Shown: piece by piece, positions 43,106 through 49,360 of the stretch
Layout: the number at the start of each line of letters is the position of its first letter
How positions within the stretch are numbered: the first letter of the stretch is position 1
Source: Hyphomicrobiales bacterium
GTDB lineage: Bacteria; Pseudomonadota; Alphaproteobacteria; Rhizobiales; Xanthobacteraceae
NCBI GenBank assembly: GCA_009377755.1
Contig: WHTM01000037.1
Span: forward strand, 1 to 49,360
Reading direction: 5' to 3'
Length of the DNA stretch: 49,360 bases
The notes under the pieces: model-generated
Told to the model about the DNA's origin: nothing
The model's input: only the letters and a program-made list of their open reading frames with translations
Databases searched by the model: none
Position numbers and translations under genes: made by a program

Positions 43106-44128
43106 ATGGCTCGGGAAAAAATCAGCTTCGCGACCTGCAACCTCTACAACCTGAACGAACGGGGCATCCGTATGTACGGGGATGCCGATGGTTGGACACA
43201 AGCGGAACACGCAAGGAAGATTTTGTGGACGGGGCAAATACTAAAAATAATGCGCTCCGATGTATATGGTTTCCAAGAGCTTTGGCACGCGGACTCACTC
43301 GTCGCATGTCTTCGGGAGGCAGGTCTGGCGGACGACTACACACCTCTCGTCCCGAGCGGGCATGCTGGCCAAAAGATTGTATGTGCCGGTGCGGTCCGCT
43401 CCGATCTGCTCGTCGGCGAACCGGAATGGATCGATGAATTTCCGTCGATTTTTCGCCTGACCAGTCGCGGTGACGATCCTCAGACATCGGAGATTTCCGT
43501 CTCCATCAATCGATTTTCGCGACCTGTGCTGCATTTCGAAATCAAGCCGCGTTCGGACCGCGAGAATGTTCATGTCTACGTGTGCCATTTCAAGTCGAAA
43601 GCACCGACGCAAATATTCAGAGAGGCTTGGTATGACCGCGACATCTATTCCAAACACAGTGAGGCGATCGGCTCCGCAATTTCCACCGTCCGTCGCACTG
43701 CCGAAGCGACCGCGCTTCGAACGATCCTGACCCAGCAAATGAAAGGAACAAATACTCCGGTTGTCGTGTTGGGAGACACAAACGATGGAAAGGATAGCAA
43801 CACGCTTAATATTCTTACCGGCCAGCCGAACTATCTTCTCTCCGGTTTGTCCACCGGGGGCAGCGACGTAGATTTGTACACCACTCAAACGCTTCAGGAG
43901 TATCGCAGCACCCGCGACGTCTATTACACACACATCCACCAAAACAATCGAGAATCCTTGGACCACATTCTGGTTAGTCAGGAATTTTACGACAATAGCA
44001 GGAAACGCATTTGGGCATTTGACGGCATGGAAGTGAGCAATGACCACTTGAACCATGACGACCATAAGGAGAGTGGAACGACCGATCACGGCGTGGTGCG
44101 AGCTAGCTTCAAGTATCAGCCGGCCTGA
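43106..44128 (+). CDS. Endonuclease/exonuclease/phosphatase (EEP) family protein
   Basis: A 340-residue cytosolic EEP-fold hydrolase. The catalytic set is intact: Asn12 in ATCNLYNLN, Glu58 in GFQELW, His161 in CHFKSK, Asp224 and Asn226 in VLGDTNDGKD, Asp286-His287 in SLDHILVS, and Asp327-His328 in TTDHGVV. Family members cut DNA, RNA or phospho-esters, and the substrate cannot be set here. The gene is visibly AT-richer than its neighbours, with codons such as ATA, AAA and TTG that are rare elsewhere in the window, suggesting recent transfer. A GGGGGGAC purine run precedes ATG 43106. The 159-base gap after eno has a weak inverted repeat (42969-42979/42999-43010) that may end eno transcription. 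Confidence 0.82.
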   Translation: MAREKISFATCNLYNLNERGIRMYGDADGWTQAEHARKILWTGQILKIMRSDVYGFQELWHADSLVACLREAGLADDYTPLVPSGHAGQKIVCAGAVRSDLLVGEPEWIDEFPSIFRLTSRGDDPQTSEISVSINRFSRPVLHFEIKPRSDRENVHVYVCHFKSKAPTQIFREAWYDRDIYSKHSEAIGSAISTVRRTAEATALRTILTQQMKGTNTPVVVLGDTNDGKDSNTLNILTGQPNYLLSGLSTGGSDVDLYTTQTLQEYRSTRDVYYTHIHQNNRESLDHILVSQEFYDNSRKRIWAFDGMEVSNDHLNHDDHKESGTTDHGVVRASFKYQPA

Positions 44129-44251
44129 CTTGCGCTCGCGACCACGAGACCGAATCGCCGTCATTGCGCTTTCGGGCCCGAGTTTACGAAAGCGATCGCC
44201 CGGCCTAGGAATTTTGTTACGAATTGTGGCTGCGACGAGTCCACCAATCCC

Positions 44252-44911
44252 ATGTGGTCCACGCCGGTTGATCTCTACTGCGAGCGCACCGATCCGTCGT
44301 TCTGGGCGGAGCCCGTGAATGCATTGAGCAATGCCGCCTTCCTGCTTGCGGCGTACGTCGCGTACGTCCACTGGCATCGGCGCGGAGATGATGTTGCCGC
44401 GCTCCTGCTGATCATCGTGACGGCACTGGTCGGGCTCGGCTCCTTCGCCTTCCACACATTGGCGACGCGCGGGGCGGTGCTGCTCGACGTCATCCCGATC
44501 GCGCTGTTCATCCACGGCTATCTCTACGTCGCTCTACGGCGCTTCGTCGGGCTCGGCATCGTGCTGTCGCTGGCGATCGTGGTGGCGTTCTTTTCCGTCA
44601 CGCAAGGGCTCACGGCGATGCTCCCGCGCGGTTTGCTGAACAGCTCGGTCGGCTACCTGCCGGCGCTTACCGCGATGCTGACGGTCGGCTGGATCGTGCG
44701 CGCGAAGGCGGCCGGCCGGACGATCCTGTGGGCCGCGGCTATGTTTGCCGTTTCGCTGACATTCCGCACGATCGACCTGTGGGTCTGCGCCGGCCTGCCG
44801 CTCGGCACCCACGCCCTCTGGCACATACTCAATGCGGTCGTGCTCTACCTGCTCCTGCAGGCGCTAATTGTCGCGGGACCGCCATCCGATCCTGGGCGCC
44901 GCCGGCGGTAG
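44252..44911 (+). CDS. Ceramidase/CREST-superfamily membrane protein
   Basis: A 219-residue protein with about seven hydrophobic helices. It matches the alkaline ceramidase family pattern: VDLYCERTDPSFWAEPVNAL near the N-terminus, GLGSFAFHTLAT with the Ser-x3-His pair, and late DLWVCAGLPLGTHALWHILN with two more histidines that would complete a metal site. Known members hydrolyse membrane amides or related lipids; bacterial roles are mostly unproven. There is no strong Shine-Dalgarno sequence before ATG 44252. It lies 123 bases after the EEP gene. Confidence 0.78.
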   Translation: MWSTPVDLYCERTDPSFWAEPVNALSNAAFLLAAYVAYVHWHRRGDDVAALLLIIVTALVGLGSFAFHTLATRGAVLLDVIPIALFIHGYLYVALRRFVGLGIVLSLAIVVAFFSVTQGLTAMLPRGLLNSSVGYLPALTAMLTVGWIVRAKAAGRTILWAAAMFAVSLTFRTIDLWVCAGLPLGTHALWHILNAVVLYLLLQALIVAGPPSDPGRRRR

Positions 44912-44966
44912 GTTGGAACCGGCGGCACGGCCTGCGTGTTGAATGGGGGTGGCAAGGAGCGGGTCC

Positions 44967-45341
44967 ATGTCAAACACGACGTCACGCCTTTTTTGCTCAT
45001 TGGCAGCCGCCGTGCTGCTGTCGACGGCGGCGCATGCGCAAGTCGCCCCCAACAAGGGACAGACACAGCCGGTACCGACCACGCCGAGCATCAATCTGAG
45101 CATGGATAACCGGCATGTCCTGAAGGAGAATCTACTCAAGACCACCACGGTCAAGCCGGAAGCCATGGAGGTTGATCTCGAACCGGGGAAAAAGGTGCCC
45201 CCCATGGTCAAATTGCATTCGTTTCCGCGCGAGATTGCCCGCAAGATCCCGCAGATCAAATCGCACGAGTTCTTCATCTCCGACGATGCCATCGTCGTCG
45301 TCCAGACGCAGCAGCGGATCATCGTCGAGGTGGTCAAGTAG
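44967..45341 (+). CDS. Small exported protein of unknown function
   Basis: A 124-residue protein with a Sec signal peptide (MSNTTSRLFCSLAAAVLLST, cleavage after AHA). The mature part has a Thr/Pro-rich stretch, then INLSMDNRHVLKENLLKT, and a C-terminal beta-rich segment SHEFFISDDAIVVVQTQQRI. The tail resembles the small periplasmic DUF1236-like proteins common in rhizobia, but this is only a suggestion. AAGGAG nine bases upstream supports ATG 44967 over 44943. Confidence 0.65.
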   Translation: MSNTTSRLFCSLAAAVLLSTAAHAQVAPNKGQTQPVPTTPSINLSMDNRHVLKENLLKTTTVKPEAMEVDLEPGKKVPPMVKLHSFPREIARKIPQIKSHEFFISDDAIVVVQTQQRIIVEVVK

Positions 45342-45365
45342 CGGCCGGCGTCGCCCTTGGGCTGC

Positions 45366-46541
45366 TCACGTCCCGCCGTAGAGCCACTCGATGCTATCGA
45401 GCGAATCCTTCTGCGTGCGGGAGCTGAGCATCATGTCCCGCAATTCCGCGGTGACCCCGCGGGCGTGATAGAACTCTCCGTACACGCGCGACATGATCTG
45501 CACCCGGCCGGTGCGCAGATAGCGCTGCTGCTGGTAGGCGTGGAACGCCCCCGGCAGATCGTGCGGCTGCTCCGCCACCTTCTCGGCGATGCAGACGGCG
45601 TCCTCGGTCGCCATGCAGGCGCCTTGCGCAAGATACTGCAGCATCGGATGCGCAGCATCGCCCAGCAGCGTGATGCGGCCCTTGGTCCAGTCCTTGATCG
45701 GCTCGCGGTCGCACAGCACCCAGTAGCGCCATGTCTCGATCTTTTCCAACAACCGGAGGACTTCTGGCCGTTCGCCCTTGAAATGCTCCATCAAGACCGA
45801 GGCATCGCCTTCCAGGTTCCAGCCCTCTTCGTAGTGGTCGGAATGGAACACGGCGACGAGATTGTAGAGTTCACCGCGGCGCAACGGGTAGTGCACGAAA
45901 TGCGTGCGCGGCCCGGCCCACAGGATGATGTCTCGGCTCCAAAGGTCCTCCGGAACCTCCTCGCGCTTGAGCACGGCACGGTACGCGATATGGCCGGAGA
46001 CGCGAGGGGCCCCGTCTCCGATGATCGTCTCGCGCGCCTTCGACCATAGCCCGTCGCAGGCGATCACCGCACCGCCCTTCACCTCCTCGCCGGACTGCAA
46101 GGTGACGGTGACCGTCGCGCCGTCGTCACGGATGGCGTCGACGCGCTGGTTGTTCTCCAGCGACACCAGGTTGTGACTGCGGCAGGCCTCGAGGCAGGCC
46201 CCATGGATGTCGGTGCGGTGAGTGACCGCGTAGGGCTGGTGAAAGCGTTCCTGAGCGGACTTGCCGAGCTCGATGCGCATCACATGCTTGCCGGTGAGCG
46301 CGTTGCGCATCTCCATTCCATCCGGCTGCCACGCGTCGGCCAGCACGGCGTCCTTGAGGCCGATCTTTTCCAAGGCCCGGAAGATATTGGGGCCGAGCTG
46401 AATGCCCGCGCCGAGTTCCTTGAACTCCGGGGCCTGCTCGAGCACGCGCACCGGGAAGCCCTTCAGCGCGAGCGCATAGGCGGTCGCCAAGCCGCCAATG
46501 CCACCACCCACCACCAGGATCGGCAAATCATGACCGTTCAT
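45366..46541 (-). CDS. FAD-dependent aromatic monooxygenase (3-hydroxybenzoate 6-hydroxylase-like)
   Basis: A 391-residue group A flavoprotein hydroxylase. Dinucleotide motif ILVVGGGIGGLATAYAL at the N-terminus, the DG motif VIACDGLWSKARETI near residue 155, and the GD motif ITLLGDAAHPMLQYLAQGAC near residue 290. Overall it most resembles 3-hydroxybenzoate 6-hydroxylase and salicylate hydroxylase. No gentisate or catechol pathway gene is adjacent, so the substrate is inferred only by family. Start ATG 46541, or GTG 46547 nearer to the GGGAGAG purine run. Confidence 0.83.
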   Translation of the reverse strand: MNGHDLPILVVGGGIGGLATAYALALKGFPVRVLEQAPEFKELGAGIQLGPNIFRALEKIGLKDAVLADAWQPDGMEMRNALTGKHVMRIELGKSAQERFHQPYAVTHRTDIHGACLEACRSHNLVSLENNQRVDAIRDDGATVTVTLQSGEEVKGGAVIACDGLWSKARETIIGDGAPRVSGHIAYRAVLKREEVPEDLWSRDIILWAGPRTHFVHYPLRRGELYNLVAVFHSDHYEEGWNLEGDASVLMEHFKGERPEVLRLLEKIETWRYWVLCDREPIKDWTKGRITLLGDAAHPMLQYLAQGACMATEDAVCIAEKVAEQPHDLPGAFHAYQQQRYLRTGRVQIMSRVYGEFYHARGVTAELRDMMLSSRTQKDSLDSIEWLYGGT

Positions 46542-46595
46542 TGCCACGCGTGACTCTCCCTTCAACCGGCCCAACCATACGCCACCTTTGCCCGC

Positions 46596-46618
46596 GCGGG
46601 CCGGGTGCATCGGCCCGC
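46596..46618. other. GC-only 8-bp hairpin
   Basis: GCGGGCCG-GGTGCAT-CGGCCCGC is a perfect 8-base-pair stem with a 7-base loop, in the 176-base gap between the zinc-ribbon gene and the flavin monooxygenase (both minus strand). It could end transcription from upstream or form part of the monooxygenase leader; no T-run follows on the minus strand. Confidence 0.4.
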
Positions 46619-46717
46619 CCGCGAGGTGCGGCGTCTCGTGGCCGTCTTTTAGAGCGTCAGCGGCAGTGGCGCCAAGACCCGAAAAGCCCGGGAAGGGATG
46701 CATCGGACAATGGGTGG

Positions 46718-46939
46718 CTAATCGCGCTCGTCGCCGGCGTCTTCACCGAGGGAAAGCCGCACGGCCGTCTCGAAAGGATGACCACAGGTGTCGCAGGACC
46801 AGGAATGCCGGATCAGGCTGCGTTCAACCAGGACCGAGGCTTCCGCCGCCAGGAGCGTGTCGCCGCAGCATGGACAGGCGGGTCTTTCCAGATAGCGCCG
46901 GAACCCATACGCGACGGGGCCAAGGATCTGAGGAGTCAT
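46718..46939 (-). CDS. 73-residue zinc-ribbon-like protein
   Basis: A small protein MTPQILGPVAYGFRRYLERP followed by two Cys pairs, C22-x2-C25 (CPCCG) and C49-x2-C52 (CDTCG), arranged as a zinc ribbon, and an acidic C-terminus (LGEDAGDERD). A very good ribosome-binding site (AAGGAGG) lies six bases before ATG 46939, which favours a real gene over the longer frame to 46975. Function unknown; it could bind nucleic acid or another protein. Confidence 0.65.
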   Translation of the reverse strand: MTPQILGPVAYGFRRYLERPACPCCGDTLLAAEASVLVERSLIRHSWSCDTCGHPFETAVRLSLGEDAGDERD

Positions 46940-47100
46940 GGTGGACCTCCTTTGATGTGGCTGATCGCAGTGCAAGCCTTAGTCGGGATATGTGGCGCCG
47001 TCGCGACGTGCGCGTGAAAGTCCCAAGGCGATTGGCTGGGCTTACCAAGAGAGCGTCCGGCGGCCCGACGTAATTTCGATAAAAGTTGAGCCGTCTGTGC

Positions 47101-47232
47101 CTACAGAAGGTCGGCCATCAGGGCCGCAAGCGCGAAACATGCGGCGCCGGCGATGACAATGCCCGCCGATGCCCGTCCAACGATTTCGCCACAACGGCCG
47201 AGCGGGACACGCCCATGCACCAGGTTTGTCAT
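47101..47232 (-). CDS. 43-residue single-pass membrane protein
   Basis: A tiny frame starting MTNLVHGRVPLGRCGEIVGR and ending in one hydrophobic helix (IVIAGAACFALAALMADLL). AGGAG lies about seven bases before ATG 47232. It could be a small membrane regulator or a toxin-like peptide; no family was recognised. The longer frame to 47328 adds residues without support. Confidence 0.45.
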   Translation of the reverse strand: MTNLVHGRVPLGRCGEIVGRASAGIVIAGAACFALAALMADLL

Positions 47233-47359
47233 GGCTTGCTCCTGTTTTCTTGGCCGGCCTCGCCTCTTGTCGAGGCAGCGGCAGAATTGCGTGACAGACC
47301 GGTAGTCCCGGCCGAAAGCCATCACCAATCACGACATGGCGAAGTTCCCTGCGTGCAAG

Positions 47360-47391
47360 GCATGCCCGATATGCCGCCATTCAGGGCATGC
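47360..47391. other. Inverted repeat downstream of the diheme cytochrome gene
   Basis: GCATGCCC (47360-47367) and GGGCATGC (47384-47391) form an 8-base inverted repeat with a 16-base loop, about 75 bases past the stop of the minus-strand cytochrome gene. It may end the dehydrogenase-cytochrome transcript or serve the small protein gene downstream; there is no T-run. The rest of the 231-base gap (47233-47463) shows nothing else. Confidence 0.35.
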
Positions 47392-47463
47392 TCAGCCTCT
47401 CAGTCCCGAACGTCCGCACATCCCCCAACAAGAGCCCCAGCAGACCCGTCCCCAATTCGAAGT

Positions 47464-48057
47464 TCAATGCGAGGCCGCGTAGTGGGCGAGGGCGGCGAGA
47501 TCGGCGTCGGACAGCCCGAGAATCGTGGCCGTCATCGCGGTATCGGCACCGGTGCGCTTGTCGTCGCGGAACGCTTTAAGCGCTTCGACCATGTAGTCGA
47601 CACGTTGCTTCGCCAGCCGCGGCATCTGATCCTGCCCGGTCAGGGTCGGCAGGTGACAGGAGACGCAACGCCGCTGCGCGGCAATCTCGGTCCCGCGCTT
47701 GACGAGTTCCGGATCAATCGGCTCGTCGCCGCGTTTCGCCTCGAGTTGGGCGTAGTGTTTCGCCAATGCGGTGATGTCTTCGTCGGTCAGATCCTTGACG
47801 AAGGGCGCCATCGCCTCGACCTGGCGCACGCCCTCGCGCATCAGCACCAACTGGTTCAGGACAAAGAATTCCGGCTGGCCGGCAAGCGACGGAATTTTCT
47901 CGATGCGCGAGTTGCCGTCCTCGCCGTGACACGCACCGCACTGCGTGACGCGCTCATCGAACGGCATGCTCTGCGCGAGGACCGAGCCCGCGCCGTACAA
48001 GGCGGCCACCAGCGCAAGAGCCAGTGACCGCCCACGTTTTGAGACTGTCCGCCTCAA
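47464..48057 (-). CDS. Diheme cytochrome c (c4-like)
   Basis: A 197-residue periplasmic protein with a signal peptide (MRRTVSKRGRSLALALVAAL, cleavage after VLAQ). Two heme sites are visible, CGACH (C40, C43, H44) and CVSCH (C131, C134, H135), in two tandem class I domains with PSLAGQPEFFVLNQL and MPRLAKQRVDYMVEALKAF, as in c4-type cytochromes. Start TTG 48057, four bases after the stop of the upstream dehydrogenase, gives a normal signal peptide; the frame to 48180 would overlap that gene. It probably takes electrons from the PQQ-type dehydrogenase. Confidence 0.82.
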   Translation of the reverse strand: MRRTVSKRGRSLALALVAALYGAGSVLAQSMPFDERVTQCGACHGEDGNSRIEKIPSLAGQPEFFVLNQLVLMREGVRQVEAMAPFVKDLTDEDITALAKHYAQLEAKRGDEPIDPELVKRGTEIAAQRRCVSCHLPTLTGQDQMPRLAKQRVDYMVEALKAFRDDKRTGADTAMTATILGLSDADLAALAHYAASH

Positions 48058-48061
48058 ACCA

Positions 48062-49312
48062 TCACTTGCTGTAGGAGATGCGGTAGACCGCACCGTTCTG
48101 CTCGTCCGACACGAGGACCGCACCATCCGGCATTTGAAGAACATAGGTCGGCCGCCCGTAGAATTCGTTCTTCGCCTCATCCAGAAGTCCGGTCATGAAC
48201 GGCTGGATGATGGCAGTTCCGTCCGGCTGAGGTGTGGCGGTCATCACGTCGTAGCCGAACTTCTGTTCCCGGTTCCAAGACCCACGCCGGGCGATGAACG
48301 CGATGTTCCGATATTGTGGGGGGAACATGTTGCCGGTGTAGAACTTGATGCCGAGCCCGGCCGAATGCGGTCCGGTGAGCGCGGCCGGCATAACGACGCC
48401 GGCGCACGGGAAGGGCCGCCGAACGTCGGGGTCCGGAACACCGTCGGCGTGGCAATAGGGAAAGCCGAAATTCGCCCCTTCCATTCCCGCGGGGATGCGG
48501 TTGAGCTCGTCCTGCGGCCCCGCATTACCGGCCCAGTCGCGACCGTTGTCGGTGAACCACAGCTCTTTCGTCACCGGGTGCCAGTCGAAGCCGACCGTGT
48601 TGCGGACGCCGCGTGCGACGATCTCCATGCTCGAGCCGTCGGCGTTGTAGCGGCGGATTTGCCCGTGGACGCCGGGATTGACCTCGCAGATGTTGCAGTT
48701 GGACCCAACCTGCACGTAAAGCTTCCCCTCCGGTCCGAACGCAACGTACTTCCAGTTATGGTGGATCTCCGGCGGGAGGCCGAACTTGTCGGTCAGCTCG
48801 ACCGGCGTGCCCGGACTGTCGAGCTTGTCCTCGATGCTATCGTAGCGGAACACCTTGTTGATGGCGAAGACGTAGAGCGCACCGTCCTTGAAGGCGAGAC
48901 CGTTCGGCTGGGTCAACCCTTGAACGATGACCTTGGCCTCGCGCTTGCCATCCTTGTCTACGATGGCATAGACGCGGCCGATCAGCCGTGACCCCATGAA
49001 GACCGTACCCTTGTCGCCGCGCACCATCGTCCGCGCGCCGGGGTGGCCATGCGACCAGATCTCAGCCGTGAAGCCTGCCGGCAGCTTCAGCCGGCCCACC
49101 GGAATCTTGTCGAGCGCCGTGACGGTCGGGGGCGTCGGATGCGGACGCAGCTTGGCATCCTGCGCGCTCGTGGCGGGGTTCGACTTGTCAATGGTGCTCA
49201 TGCCGGGTGGGGCCTGTGCGGCCGCCGGCTGCGCAGCGATCGTCGCCAGCCCAACGGCCAACACGGCGACCGCCGAGACCGCAGTAAGCGCCTCGCGCGA
49301 CGCGAAAGTCAT
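48062..49312 (-). CDS. PQQ-dependent sugar dehydrogenase-like (GSDH family) protein
   Basis: A 416-residue exported six-bladed propeller of the soluble glucose/sorbosone dehydrogenase family. The signal peptide is MTFASREALTAVSAVAVLAV... to PAAAQA. Family blocks: KLPAGFTAEIWSHG, GLTQPNGLAFKDGALYVFAI, EIHHNWKYVAFGPEGKLYVQ, RGVRNTVGFDWHPVTKELWF and TDNGRDWAGNAGPQDELNRI. The pair CNIC after VGSN is common in this subgroup. It would oxidise a sugar or alcohol in the periplasm, but the substrate is unknown and no PQQ synthesis genes are in the window. GGAGG precedes ATG 49312. It forms a two-gene unit with the diheme cytochrome. Confidence 0.82.
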   Translation of the reverse strand: MTFASREALTAVSAVAVLAVGLATIAAQPAAAQAPPGMSTIDKSNPATSAQDAKLRPHPTPPTVTALDKIPVGRLKLPAGFTAEIWSHGHPGARTMVRGDKGTVFMGSRLIGRVYAIVDKDGKREAKVIVQGLTQPNGLAFKDGALYVFAINKVFRYDSIEDKLDSPGTPVELTDKFGLPPEIHHNWKYVAFGPEGKLYVQVGSNCNICEVNPGVHGQIRRYNADGSSMEIVARGVRNTVGFDWHPVTKELWFTDNGRDWAGNAGPQDELNRIPAGMEGANFGFPYCHADGVPDPDVRRPFPCAGVVMPAALTGPHSAGLGIKFYTGNMFPPQYRNIAFIARRGSWNREQKFGYDVMTATPQPDGTAIIQPFMTGLLDEAKNEFYGRPTYVLQMPDGAVLVSDEQNGAVYRISYSK

Positions 49313-49360
49313 GGTGATCCTCCCAGGTTTCACTGTGTGGTCCGGAGAAGAAATCCGAAC

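Noticed and set aside
43295-44515. 406-codon frame antisense to the EEP gene
   Set aside because: The sense frame has a complete EEP catalytic set; the antisense has no domain and runs into the ceramidase-like gene.

Overview
The window is a chromosomal stretch of a high-GC alphaproteobacterium, most likely of the Hyphomicrobiales (Rhizobiales) and of the Bradyrhizobium/Xanthobacteraceae type. This rests on the gene order (rpsB-tsf-pyrH-frr-uppS-cdsA-dxr-rseP-bamA-lpxD-fabZ-lpxA-lpxI-lpxB; ppiD-trpE; trpG-trpD-trpC-moaC-moeA-lexA), a GTTC-N7-GTTC LexA box, an RpsB with a C-terminal helix-hairpin-helix-like tail, LpxI instead of LpxH, and intergenic palindromic repeats of rhizobial style. No rRNA, tRNA, CRISPR array, insertion sequence or prophage was seen.

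Layout. 1-640: a hicAB toxin-antitoxin pair on the minus strand, cut by the window edge. 792-2735: a polysaccharide-deacetylase/allantoinase-like enzyme with a Bug-type solute-binding protein. 3059-10626: the plus-strand block for translation (rpsB, tsf, frr), UMP kinase, and undecaprenyl, phospholipid and isoprenoid synthesis, ending in the site-2 protease rseP. 10789-17708: outer-membrane assembly and lipid A synthesis (bamA, lpxD, fabZ, lpxA, lpxI, lpxB), with several start/stop overlaps. 17714-20672: gltA and gltX on the minus strand. 20795-23065: comEC, plus strand. 23073-28175: lexA, then moeA, moaC, trpC, trpD and trpG, all minus strand, with molybdenum-cofactor genes downstream of the trp genes. 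28310-32466: a gene-remnant-like ORF, a cupin, trpE and ppiD. 32653-37770: tpiA, secG, pyrG, a VOC protein and kdsA. 37799-42946: an MFS transporter, queF, a PH-domain membrane protein, a c-type cytochrome, a Tat-exported beta-propeller protein and eno. 43106-49312: accessory genes: an AT-richer EEP-family nuclease/phosphatase, a ceramidase-like membrane protein, a small exported protein, a flavin monooxygenase, two very small proteins, and a PQQ-type sugar dehydrogenase with a diheme cytochrome c.

Most of the window is conserved housekeeping DNA, and I found no convincing large undescribed system. The most interesting local signals are: (a) a palindromic repeat that appears to supply the signal peptide of a c-type cytochrome, next to a two-hairpin cloverleaf-like element (40341-40518); (b) repeats placed inside operons at rpsB/tsf and moeA/moaC, the latter containing the moaC stop codon; (c) a hairpin abutting the pyrH ribosome-binding site; (d) the split trp locus with an unidentified coding-like fragment; and (e) small uncharacterised proteins with good ribosome-binding sites near 47 kb.
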